Of a stretch of 64,000 nucleotides of DNA, positions 8,336 to 15,997 are shown in pieces. How positions within the stretch are numbered: the stretch's first letter is position 1; each line of letters starts with the position of its first letter. The DNA lies in NCBI GenBank assembly GCA_000953695.1, contig LN554846.1, positions 1,240,001 to 1,304,000 of the forward strand, in the 5' to 3' direction. The translations under genes and the position numbers were made by a program. Under the pieces are notes generated by a model. That model worked only from the letters and a program-made list of their open reading frames with translations, was not told where the DNA came from and ran no database searches. This stretch comes from Aliivibrio wodanis (lineage in GTDB: Bacteria; Pseudomonadota; Gammaproteobacteria; Enterobacterales; Vibrionaceae).

Positions 8336-9859
8336 ATGACCGATCTTCCTAATGATATTGAGCAACTAAAAGCGATGCTACTTGAGCTTCATAATCAAAA
8401 TGAAGCCAAAGAGAAGCTGCTTGTTGCCAAGCAAGAAGAAGTCGCTGAATTAAAAACTCAAGTTGCACTCTTGGTTGAGCAATTAAACCTAAATAAATCC
8501 AAGCGCTTCTCATCGCAAAGTGAAAAAGTACCAAAAGGTACTTTCAATGAAGCTGAGCAGCAAAACTCGCTCCCTAAATCGAATGATGAGAAGAAAAAAA
8601 CAGGTCGCAAGCCTCTACCAAAAGAGCTTGAGCGTGAGATACACAAGCATGAACTCAATGCACCTTATTGTGAATGTTGTGATGAACCATTGCATGAATG
8701 TGGCGTTGAAACCTCAGAAGAGCTTAAAATTATTCCTCAAAAGGTCACTGTCATTCGCCACGAACGCACTAAATACGCTTGTCGCCAATGTGAAAAAACG
8801 CAAACCCAATCCAAAATTATCACCGCACCAAAGCCCGCTAGTATGATCCCCAAAAGCATGGGAAGCGCAGGAGCTTTCGCGGCGGTAGTCACAGCAAAAT
8901 ACGTAGATGCACTGCCACTGTATCGCCAAGTAGATATCCTAAATCGGTCTGATATTGATATAAGCCGAGCGACGCTTGCTAATTGGTGTGTTCAGTTGGG
9001 TAATAAAGTGAAACCAGTCATTGATGAGATGAAATCAAGGCTGCTTAATGAAAAGCTTATCTGCGCAGATGAAACCACAGTACAAGTGCTACGCGAAGAA
9101 GATAGAAAAGCGCAAACCAAATCTTATATGTGGGTTTACCGTAGTGGTGAGTTCATTAAAACCCCTGTTGTTATCTATGATTATCACCCAAGCCGTGCAG
9201 CAACGTGTGCAAAAGACTTTTTAGGTGATTACTCAGGGTACTTACTCTCTGATGGCTACAGCGTATACGACACATTAGATGCAGTGACACAAGCAGCATG
9301 TATGGCGCATGCTCGTAGAAAGTTCACCGATGCACAAAAAGCGTCACCCTCTAAAAAAGCGGGAAAACCTGAAAAAGCCCTCAACTTCATCGCCAAACTT
9401 TACGGCGTAGAAAGAAAGGCAAAGGGATTATCCGCAAATGAACGGCAGAAGATAAGAAAACAGGAAGCTGAGCCAATATTGAGTGAATTTAAAGCGTGGC
9501 TTGATGTTCAAAATGTCTTACCCAAAGGGGCATTAGGTAAAGCTATCGCCTACACTCAAAAGCAATGGCCTAAATTACTCACCTATCTTGAGGATGGTGA
9601 TATCAGCATCGATAATAATGTCACAGAAAGAGACATTAGGCCGTTTACCACAGGTAGAAAAAACTGGATGTTCTCAACGTCTGTTGATGGAGCGAAGGCC
9701 AGTGCTAACTTGTATAGCTTGGTAATGACGTGCCGCGCCAATGACATTAACCCGTATTATTACTTCCAGTATCTATTTACGGAATTACCTAAACGTGATC
9801 CAGTTGATGATATGTCGGATCTTATGCCGTGGCTCGTTGAAATGAGTGATGCAGAGTAA
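8336..9859 (+). CDS. tnpC: IS66 transposase TnpC
   Basis: The 507-residue DDE transposase has an N-terminal leucine-zipper-like coiled coil (residues about 5-55). A zinc-binding region follows (C..C at CECCDE and the CRQC pair, about 110-155). The catalytic core includes ICADETTV, LLSDGYSVYD and the C-terminal DNNVTERDIRPF motif that carries the catalytic acidic residue. It is full length with no interruptions, and lies about 85 bases after tnpB as usual for IS66. Confidence 0.95.
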   Translation: MTDLPNDIEQLKAMLLELHNQNEAKEKLLVAKQEEVAELKTQVALLVEQLNLNKSKRFSSQSEKVPKGTFNEAEQQNSLPKSNDEKKKTGRKPLPKELEREIHKHELNAPYCECCDEPLHECGVETSEELKIIPQKVTVIRHERTKYACRQCEKTQTQSKIITAPKPASMIPKSMGSAGAFAAVVTAKYVDALPLYRQVDILNRSDIDISRATLANWCVQLGNKVKPVIDEMKSRLLNEKLICADETTVQVLREEDRKAQTKSYMWVYRSGEFIKTPVVIYDYHPSRAATCAKDFLGDYSGYLLSDGYSVYDTLDAVTQAACMAHARRKFTDAQKASPSKKAGKPEKALNFIAKLYGVERKAKGLSANERQKIRKQEAEPILSEFKAWLDVQNVLPKGALGKAIAYTQKQWPKLLTYLEDGDISIDNNVTERDIRPFTTGRKNWMFSTSVDGAKASANLYSLVMTCRANDINPYYYFQYLFTELPKRDPVDDMSDLMPWLVEMSDAE

Positions 9860-10012
9860 AGCATCACTAGTTCATTGAGCGCTTACATTTAATTAATGGC
9901 AATGGTATAAGAGATAAAGCACCAATGAAACCTAATTTACTAGTTCATCAATGCATCTATAATCCATTGTAATTTGCTTGTTCAGATACTATCTGACACA
10001 AGTAAATTACGG

Positions 10013-10597
10013 TTAAAATGGGTAATGAGTAAACATATTATCAAGCATTTTCTGCAATGGAAGATCGCTATCTACAGTGCGGGCATATGTTCTTAATCCT
10101 GCAATTTGTACTTGAACAAATTGAGCAAGTTGCTTTGTATCTTTTCCTTGTTCGATTTCTCCAATCACTTGCGCTTGTTTTAATACCTTTTCAAATTCAG
10201 TTTCCATGATTTTTAAAGAACGTTTGGCTTCAGCTAACAGTTCTTCATTTTCATTCGTTAACTCAGTAATTGTTTTTACCAACATACACATGCCGCTTGG
10301 TGAACTAGAGCGTTTTTCAACCACAATCTGATGAATAAATGATTTTAATCCTAGTAGAGGAGACTGTTTTTCATTGCAGCATTGCTGTAAATGCAAAATG
10401 CCTAAATGGGTATATCGCTGTAACGACTCTTTAAATAACCCCTCTTTACTTCCAAATGTGGCATAAATGCTTCCAGGGCGCATATCAATTACTTCTTGAA
10501 GATTACGCATTGATGTTGCGTGAAACCCTTTCTCCCAATAAAGATCAACTGCTTTATCAACAACTTGAACTCGATCAAACTTCGAATTTTTAGCCAT
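10013..10597 (-). CDS. TetR family transcriptional repressor
   Basis: The 194-residue protein has an N-terminal TetR helix-turn-helix (AVDLYWEKGFHATSMRNLQE, residues about 13-32, then MRPGSIYATFGSKEGLF) and a helical ligand domain resembling the NemR/AcrR group (C-terminal TetR_C-type region). It is transcribed divergently from a glutathione transferase. Two palindromes with TGAAC/GTTCA half-sites lie between the genes, so it probably represses that gene and itself in response to an electrophile (inference). AAGGTATC precedes the ATG. Confidence 0.88.
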   Translation of the reverse strand: MAKNSKFDRVQVVDKAVDLYWEKGFHATSMRNLQEVIDMRPGSIYATFGSKEGLFKESLQRYTHLGILHLQQCCNEKQSPLLGLKSFIHQIVVEKRSSSPSGMCMLVKTITELTNENEELLAEAKRSLKIMETEFEKVLKQAQVIGEIEQGKDTKQLAQFVQVQIAGLRTYARTVDSDLPLQKMLDNMFTHYPF

Positions 10598-10621
10598 AAA
10601 AAGATACCTTGATAAACTTTC

Positions 10622-10661
10622 TTGAACATTTGTTCAAATATTATATTGAACGATCGTTCAG
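10622..10661. promoter_or_regulatory. Two TetR-type operators
   Basis: TTGAACATTTGTTCAA (10622-10637) and TTGAACGATCGTTCAG (10646-10661) share the half-site TGAAC/GTTCA and are spaced 24 bases centre to centre. They sit between the TetR gene and the divergent glutathione transferase. They most likely bind the TetR protein and control both genes (inference). Confidence 0.65.
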
Positions 10662-10741
10662 GTCTAGTTATATTGTTTCTACACCAACGCACACAAGATG
10701 GCTGTAATGTTGGTTTATTTCATAATTTAAAGGATATCAAT

Positions 10742-11413
10742 ATGCTTAAGTTTTATTTTCATCAAACGCCAAACCCAATGAAAGTCGCTCTATATTTAAC
10801 AGAAACTGAACTTCCATTTGAATTAATGCCAGTAGATACATTAAAAGGTGAGCAGCATACAAAGGAGTATCGAGCGATTAACCCTAACGGAAAGGCGCCT
10901 GCTATCGTTGATGATGGAGTTCGTGTTTTTGATTCGAGCGCTATTTTGCTTTATCTATCAGAAACAAGAGGAAAGCTTGGTGGTAAAGTTGAAGATCGTG
11001 CAGAAATTCTTTCATGGTTGCTATTTATTGCGTCTGGTTTAGGGCCATTTTCTGGGCAATCTGTTCACTTCCGTCATTTTGCACCTGAAAAAATACCTTA
11101 CGCGATTAACCGTTATTTATCAGAGGCACAGCGTCATTACGAAGTGTTAGATAGTCATCTTGAAGGCCGTAAATTTATCGTTGGAGGTGAGTTCAGTATT
11201 GTTGATGTTTCTGCATGGGGTTGGATAGATAAAGCGACAGTTGTTTTGGGCGAAGAGGGTTTAGCCCCTTATAAAAATATTCAACGTTGGTTTGATAACG
11301 TAAATAATCGCCCAGCTGTTGAAAAGGCTCGAAATATCGCTAATGACATTGAGTTTAAATCTGAGTTTGATGAAAAAGCCAACCGATCTCTTTATCCGCA
11401 GAATTTTAAATAA
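10742..11413 (+). CDS. Glutathione S-transferase family protein
   Basis: The 223-residue protein has an N-terminal thioredoxin-like domain (residues 1-80, with NPNGKAPAIVDDGVRVFDSSAILLYL containing the cis-Pro and the SS glutathione contact). A helical C-terminal domain follows (EFSIVDVSAWGW). It resembles the YfcG/YghU-type disulfide-bond oxidoreductase GSTs more than classic detoxifying GSTs. The frame is open from 10622 but the ATG at 10742 with AAAGGA upstream is the likely start. It sits behind the two TetR operators, so expression is probably derepressed by an electrophile. Confidence 0.88.
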   Translation: MLKFYFHQTPNPMKVALYLTETELPFELMPVDTLKGEQHTKEYRAINPNGKAPAIVDDGVRVFDSSAILLYLSETRGKLGGKVEDRAEILSWLLFIASGLGPFSGQSVHFRHFAPEKIPYAINRYLSEAQRHYEVLDSHLEGRKFIVGGEFSIVDVSAWGWIDKATVVLGEEGLAPYKNIQRWFDNVNNRPAVEKARNIANDIEFKSEFDEKANRSLYPQNFK

Positions 11414-11480
11414 AGAGAAGAATGAAAGAGTCATTTTTGGTTGAAGTTAAACATTAATAATAACGGTGTTAGGAGTCAGT

Positions 11481-12341
11481 ATGGAAAAGCAATACATCCC
11501 ACCTAAAGTGTGGACGTTTGATAGTGAAAGTGGTGGCGAGTGAGCAAAGATTAATCGTCCGATTTCTGGTTCAACACATGAAAAAATATTGCCGGTCGGT
11601 AAGCACGCTCTGCAACTCTATTCTATGGGGACTCCTAATGGCCAGAAAGTAACCATCATGCTTGAAGAGTTGTTAGAGTTAGGTATCGAGAAAGCAGAAT
11701 ATGACGCACACTTAATTAAAATTAGCGAAGGTGATCAATTCTCATCAGGTTTTGTGGATGTGAATCCTAACTCTAAAATTCCAGCTCTTGTTGATTTTTC
11801 ACAAGAGACTCCAATTGAAGTGTTTGAATCTGGGTCAATCTTGTTTTATTTAGCTGAAAAATTTAATGTATTTTTACCAAAAGATCCTGAAAAACGCGTA
11901 AAAGTGATGAATTGGTTGTTTTGGCTACATGGTTCTGCTCCATATCTTGGTGGTGGTTTTGGGCATTTTTATGCCTATGCACCAGAGAAGTTTGAGTATC
12001 CTATTAATCGATTTACGATGGAAGTAAAACGTCAGCTAGATGTATTAGATAAGCAATTGGCTAAGAATCAATACATAGCGGGTGATGAATATAGCATTGC
12101 AGATATGGCTGTATGGCCATGGTATGGTAATTTAGTTTTAGGTAATTTATATGGTGCAGAATCGTTTTTAGATGTTGATAGCTATGTTCATGTGAGAAGT
12201 TGGGCAAAAATGATGTTAGCTCGAACAGCAGTTAAGCGTGGTCGAGTCGTTAATCGAACATGGGGAGAAGTATGGGAGCAATTGCCTGAGCGTCATAGTA
12301 AAAAAGAGATCATTGAAGTTCTATTGCTGCAACCAGAATAG
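11481..12341 (+). pseudogene. yghU: YghU-like glutathione transferase with in-frame TGA at codon 21
   Basis: From ATG 11481 (AGGAG upstream) the frame reads MEKQYIPPKVWTFDSESGGE, meets TGA at 11541-11543, then continues in the same frame with AKINRPISG and a complete YghU-like protein (EELLELG, NPNSKIPAL, FGHFYAYAPEKFEYPINRF). YghU homologues have an aromatic residue where the stop lies, so a TGG-to-TGA change is the simplest cause. The intact part from TTG 11589 lacks the N-terminal segment and a good ribosome site. Either a nonsense-disrupted gene, or translation by readthrough. The C-terminal residues after QLPERHS diverge from YghU. Confidence 0.75.
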
Positions 12342-12577
12342 ATGCGCAAAATGTAGCTACTTATATGACAATTGTGTGTATTACACTTCTATTTGGTAGT
12401 TTAGATGCATTGCATATTCTTGGGTTGTAGCCTGAATCATTAGCTACGCCATTAAATGATTATGTTCCAATGTTTGAAGCACATGCGAGTTGGTTTTTAC
12501 CTGTATGTACCGCAATCTTAATTAGTAAGTTGATAAGCCGAAAATCAAACTTGGTAAATGTAGAAATCAATGCCTAG
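12341..12577 (+). pseudogene. Remnant of the 3' end of a BrnQ-like branched-chain amino-acid carrier
   Basis: One frame encodes YMTIVCITLLFGSLDALHIL, then GL, a TAG stop (12428-12430), then PESLATPLNDYVPMF, EAHASWFLPVCTAILISK and a final TAG at 12575. The two hydrophobic segments separated by a short acidic loop resemble the C-terminus of BrnQ Na+/branched-chain amino-acid symporters. No 5' part exists, since the preceding DNA is the GST gene. It is a gene fragment left by a deletion, with a further nonsense mutation. Family assignment is from memory of BrnQ ends and is moderate. Confidence 0.45.
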
Positions 12578-12865
12578 CCAATTGTAGTTATTTTCAGCCT
12601 TTATATAAGGTTCATGTTGAATCATTAAGGCTGAAAGTAACTCGCTAATTATCTTTCCAATGTATTTTTCTTCCCTTTCTTTGATGTTAATCAATTGTAA
12701 CTATTTGTATCGTTACTAAGCTTTATGTTAATACCTGCCTAAATAATATTCGCATCAATTTTCATGCATCCATGTGAACAACGTTTGCCTAGATTGGTAT
12801 AACAAGATTTCTTAACGAAAAGGTTAGGTCCATAAAATAGATGAATGAACACAAGGAGAATAGCA

Positions 12866-13750
12866 ATGAAGTTTTCTATTATTGCAGTATCTATCATAGT
12901 CGCTTTAGCTGTAGTCCCAGCTAGTACAGTACAAGCTAAAGGGAGTACTTTAGAAAGTAGTAAGATTAATTCACATATTGTCATTGATGGAAATGTTGAT
13001 GCTATATGGGAAGAAGCAGCATCAATTACTCAAAAGTTAAATAAATTACCGTACAAACCAAATAATGGGTATGAAGGAATAAAAAAAACAAGCGTTGAAA
13101 TGAAGTCCTTATATGACGATGAGTATATTTATTTCTTATTTAGTTATGCCGACCCAACCAAAAGTATTGATAGATTTCCTTGGATAAAACAAGAAGATGG
13201 CACTTGGAAGCAACTATCAAACAAAGACAGCACAGGACATGATAATACTTACTATGAAGATAAATTTGCTGTTTTTTGGGATATAAATACTAAAGGATTT
13301 GCTAAAAAAGGCTGTAATGACGCCTGTCATCGTGTCAAAAAAGGAATGAATGCGGGTCATAAAGATAAAAATCCTGCGCGTAAATACACGCAAGAAGATG
13401 AGTATATTGATATGTGGCATTGGAAAGGGGTAAGAACTGCTGTCCATAATCAATTAGATGATCAATACATTGATAGTAATACCGATCCAAAAGCGAATAA
13501 AGGGTGGGGACGTAAAGGAGATAGTAAAACAGGTGGTGGTTATGTTAATAATATAAAAGACGGCCAACCTGCGTATGTATCAGAAACCTTGACTGATGAA
13601 ACCTTGCTTATTGTAGATTCTGAGAAAATTCCTTTTACCATTGACTACAATAAAACTGACAGAATTCCAGGTCTAACAGGTAAACCTTTTATGGGATCTC
13701 GTGGTGATATAGAAGTTGGTGCTATGTGGGTGTATGGATACTGGAGATGA
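12866..13750 (+). CDS. Ethylbenzene-dehydrogenase-type haem-binding protein (main part; 3' end frameshifted)
   Basis: The 294-residue secreted protein has a signal peptide (MKFSIIAVSIIVALAVVPAS, cleaved near QA-KG) and an EB_dh/DMSO-reductase gamma-like domain starting IDGNVDAIWEEA. It carries an unusual CX3CH haem-c motif, CNDACH, at residues 150-155. An alternative upstream ATG (12845) precedes AAGGAG; the ATG at 12866 follows it and is preferred. The frame ends at 13750, but the conserved final strands continue in the -1 frame (GVWILEMKRKLVTTG), consistent with loss of one G in the GGG at 13728-13730. It probably carries electrons in the periplasm with the next two cytochromes. Confidence 0.7.
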   Translation: MKFSIIAVSIIVALAVVPASTVQAKGSTLESSKINSHIVIDGNVDAIWEEAASITQKLNKLPYKPNNGYEGIKKTSVEMKSLYDDEYIYFLFSYADPTKSIDRFPWIKQEDGTWKQLSNKDSTGHDNTYYEDKFAVFWDINTKGFAKKGCNDACHRVKKGMNAGHKDKNPARKYTQEDEYIDMWHWKGVRTAVHNQLDDQYIDSNTDPKANKGWGRKGDSKTGGGYVNNIKDGQPAYVSETLTDETLLIVDSEKIPFTIDYNKTDRIPGLTGKPFMGSRGDIEVGAMWVYGYWR

Positions 13751-13905
13751 AGCGTAAACTTGTAACAACAGGAAAGAATGCAGAAACGCAAGATGTGCAA
13801 TTTAATGACTTATCAAAAGAATATCCATTTGGAATTGCAGTGTTTGATAACTCACAAATTAATCATATCTTCCATCGAGGTGTATTGAATCTTGAGTTTA
13901 AATAA
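13729..13905 (+). pseudogene. Displaced 3' part of the EB_dh-type haem protein gene
   Basis: In the -1 frame relative to the main coding part this reads GVWILEMKRKLVTTG, then DVQFND, then KEYPFGIAVFDNSQINH and ends at TAA 13903-13905. These are the normal closing strands of an EB_dh domain. An ATG at 13747 overlaps the upstream TGA (ATGA), so a 52-residue piece could be made by reinitiation, but it would lack the GVWILE strand. A frameshift is the likelier explanation. Confidence 0.6.
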
Positions 13906-13997
13906 TGTTAATAACTCGAATCGTTTAATGAAGTAGGGTCAGTTAATGTTGACTCTACTTTACCAAGAAAAGTCATTAACCTAAAAAGAGAGCGATT

Positions 13998-14609
13998 ATG
14001 GTTAAAACAATTTCTCGGTTTCTATGCGTTCTGCTTGGGGTAATGTTGACCGCATCAGTTTCTTATTCTTCTGACTTTGCAATTGGTGAGTTAACCGAAC
14101 TCGTACCTAAAGCCTTTTCTAGGCAAGTGACTAATGATGATGACATGAGAATCTTGATAAAAGAAAATCAACGCTGCATCCGATGCCATCAAAAAAAGCG
14201 TCTAATTAAAGATATTGATGCCATTACTACTGTAGGAGCTCATGTTAGTTCTGAATTTCATAATAATTGTACTGCATGTCATCGTAATAAAGGGGGGCAT
14301 CCTAAAGAGACTAATTTAACAACCATTATTCCATTTAATACAGATAGTGAAATCCCAATTTTTGAACAAAATAAACAATGCATTGTATGCCATTCTCCTG
14401 AACAGTTACGAAATATTGAATGGACACATGATACTCATGCGACAAATCTTGTTTGTTCTGCTTGTCATAGTTTGCATAAAGAATCTGATCCAATTATTGG
14501 TATAAATAGAACCTTCAGAATTGGTTTATGTGCGACTTGTCATGAGGCGATCCAGCGAGATAAAAAAGCACAGAGGAATAATAAGGAGCGAGTTCATGAA
14601 TATAATTAG
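13998..14609 (+). CDS. NrfB-like periplasmic pentahaem cytochrome c
   Basis: The 203-residue protein has a signal peptide (residues 1 to about 24) and five CXXCH haem-attachment motifs (CIRCH 60, CTACH 91, CIVCH 128, CSACH 153, CATCH 178). Length and haem number match NrfB, the electron donor of nitrite reductase NrfA. No nrfA, nrfC or nrfD lies in the window, so the terminal acceptor is open. The 3' end overlaps the next cytochrome gene by 14 bases. The group with the upstream EB_dh-type protein looks like an anaerobic or low-potential periplasmic electron-transfer chain. Confidence 0.8.
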   Translation: MVKTISRFLCVLLGVMLTASVSYSSDFAIGELTELVPKAFSRQVTNDDDMRILIKENQRCIRCHQKKRLIKDIDAITTVGAHVSSEFHNNCTACHRNKGGHPKETNLTTIIPFNTDSEIPIFEQNKQCIVCHSPEQLRNIEWTHDTHATNLVCSACHSLHKESDPIIGINRTFRIGLCATCHEAIQRDKKAQRNNKERVHEYN

Positions 14610-15006
14610 ATGGGCTACCACGGTATTATTTATTATCATCACTAACGGATTAGTGGTGGCCGATGAGTTGCCTAACCCTAAAGAGGACAACCTCGCGAAT
14701 TTCCATCTATTAGATGAGACCTGCTCGGGACAATGCCATCAAGATGAATCACCTTCAGATGACCTTGTATTCGAATATCAAAGCTGTGTGGAGTGTCATG
14801 ATACGTTATCAAATTTAGAAGGGAAACAACATAACATGAAGCACCAAGAGAGTGAGAATATGGAGTGTGTAGAGTGCCACCTTCCTCATGAACAGTCTGA
14901 TCCAAAAGAAATGTGTATTGATTGTCATGATGAGAGAGATGAAGAGTTAGCCGATTTTTATTCGATGAGATTAGAATATGGCTTGATATTGATTCATCAC
15001 CGTTAG
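14596..15006 (+). CDS. Small tetrahaem cytochrome c (STC/CctA-like)
   Basis: The 136-residue protein has a signal peptide (residues 1-22) and four haem motifs: CSGQCH at 43 (a CX3CH variant), CVECH 64, CVECH 91 and CIDCH 107. Spacing and DNLANFH opening resemble the small tetrahaem cytochrome and the haem domain of fumarate-reducing flavocytochrome c of Shewanella. The flavin domain is absent. An ATG at 14596 with AAGGAG upstream is chosen over the longer frame at 14521. A stretch of about 20 residues after the last haem is not typical. It overlaps the pentahaem gene, implying coupling. Confidence 0.75.
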   Translation: MNIIRWATTVLFIIITNGLVVADELPNPKEDNLANFHLLDETCSGQCHQDESPSDDLVFEYQSCVECHDTLSNLEGKQHNMKHQESENMECVECHLPHEQSDPKEMCIDCHDERDEELADFYSMRLEYGLILIHHR

Positions 15007-15018
15007 TCAAATCCATAG

Positions 15019-15052
15019 AAAACGGGGAGCATATATATGCTCCCCGTTTTAT
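15019..15052. terminator. Bidirectional intrinsic terminator
   Basis: A perfect inverted repeat AACGGGGAGCAT / ATGCTCCCCGTT with T/A runs on both sides lies between the convergent cytochrome and outer-membrane-protein genes. Confidence 0.9.
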
Positions 15053-15079
15053 CGATCTGCCAACTAACAATTGTTATTA

Positions 15080-15670
15080 TTAGAATTTGTAAGTTGCGCC
15101 AGCGTAAAATGTACCAACAGTCATTGCGTAATCTTCGTTATAACCGTAATTACTTATCCCTTCTTCTACGAAAACATCACCTTCATAAGCCACACGAAAA
15201 GCTAAGCCTTCCAGTGCTTTTGGTGCGAACTCTGCCCCTGTACCGAAGTGGAATGATGTTTTACTATCACTAACAGAGAGACCCTGAACTTTTGTTTCAA
15301 ATTCAGTTGAGCCTAGACCAACAATAGCAAATGGTCGCCAACCACTATCAAAGGTGTAACCTAAATTTGCAGCAAGTGAGATAGAAGACGGTTCAACAGC
15401 AATTTTTTGAGTCGAATTTACATGGCTCAATGTAACATCGCCGTAATTAGTATATTGCATTTCTACTGCAACGATACGGTTAAATTGATAACCACCAATT
15501 AATTTTAAAGTACTATCATCTTCGTTAGTGTAAATCGATGTATTATCAAATGCACCACCATCATCATAGTTAGTAGTACCAAAACCACCACCTAAGTAAA
15601 AACCTGAAATGTCATCATTAGCGTGAGTAAATGCCGAAAATAGGGCTAATAAAAATACAATCTTTTTCAT
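15080..15670 (-). CDS. Outer-membrane beta-barrel protein (OmpA/OmpW-like porin family)
   Basis: The 196-residue protein has a signal peptide (MKKIVFLLALFSAFTHA, cleaved before NDDIS). Alternating amphipathic strands follow (FYLGGGFGTTNY, LIGGYQFNRIVAVEMQYTNY, SLAANLGYTFDSGWRPFAIVG), and the C-terminus ends in Phe (FYAGATYKF), as expected for Bam-dependent barrels. About eight strands are likely, with no periplasmic domain. It is divergent from a ToxR-like regulator gene, which suggests control by it, as ToxR controls OmpU/OmpT (inference). The ligand or role is unknown. Confidence 0.8.
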   Translation of the reverse strand: MKKIVFLLALFSAFTHANDDISGFYLGGGFGTTNYDDGGAFDNTSIYTNEDDSTLKLIGGYQFNRIVAVEMQYTNYGDVTLSHVNSTQKIAVEPSSISLAANLGYTFDSGWRPFAIVGLGSTEFETKVQGLSVSDSKTSFHFGTGAEFAPKALEGLAFRVAYEGDVFVEEGISNYGYNEDYAMTVGTFYAGATYKF

Positions 15671-15997
15671 GTAAATCTCGTTTAAATTGAGTGTATAAAA
15701 GTTAGAAAAATTATAAGAGGTTGGATAATTTAAACTAAATTAAATTCACATATTTGATTTTTATTTGATTTATATTTATTGATAACTAAATATGTTGAAA
15801 GCTCAGTTGCTTTTAACGTCTTGATTATTATTAAATTTCTTTATTCTTAAAGCGGAAAAAGTAGCAAGGCGTTGATTTGTATTATTTATGAGGTAAACTT
15901 CAGGCTTTATAAATAAGCTCATAAAAGTTTCTTTAGGCTTGTTTTTATTAACTTTTTCCTAAAAATTAATAGACTCTTTTATTGTTATAAGGCTTAG
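15671..15997. other. Divergent intergenic region, AT-rich
   Basis: This 327-bp region between the barrel gene and the ToxR-like regulator contains no open frame of note. It is very AT-rich with several T-tracts (for example around 15700-15790), as in ToxR-type or H-NS-bound promoters. Individual promoter boxes could not be assigned with confidence. Confidence 0.5.

Larger units (their letters stand above)
7537..9886 (+). mobile_element. IS66-family insertion sequence, complete (2350 bp)
   Basis: The ends are GTAAGCGCTTAACTAA at the left and the complement of GTAAGCGCTCAATGAA at the right, the GTAA start being typical of IS66. An identical 8-bp direct repeat, ATTTAATT, flanks both sides (7529-7536 and 9887-9894), matching the 8-bp target duplication of the family. 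The three expected genes (tnpA, tnpB, tnpC) are all intact, so the element is probably active or recently inserted. Confidence 0.95.
7387..9910. repeat. Palindromic intergenic repeat (MITE-like), interrupted by IS66
   Basis: Without the inserted IS (7537-9886 plus one target copy) this is a unit of about 166 bp. It starts TAATACCAATTCCAGTAAT (7387) and ends ATTAATGGCAATGGTATAA, which are imperfect inverted termini. The interior contains a second imperfect palindrome around AAGTAGAATAACTACTT (about 7459-7475). The same 12 bases TAATACCAATTC recur at 51216. The structure suggests a non-autonomous mobile or REP-like element; the family is not identified. Confidence 0.5.

Noticed and set aside
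8349-8846. Other open frames inside IS66 tnpC, and similar overlapping frames throughout
   Set aside because: They lie in alternate frames of clearly recognised genes, with no ribosome sites or protein-family features.
11541-11543. The TGA in the YghU-like gene as a selenocysteine codon
   Set aside because: Homologues do not have Cys or Sec there, no SECIS-like hairpin stands out after the codon, and a TGG-to-TGA change explains it more simply.
13747-13905. An independent small gene starting at the ATGA overlap
   Set aside because: The frame upstream of the ATG continues the conserved EB_dh strand (GVWILE), so it is the shifted end of the same gene.
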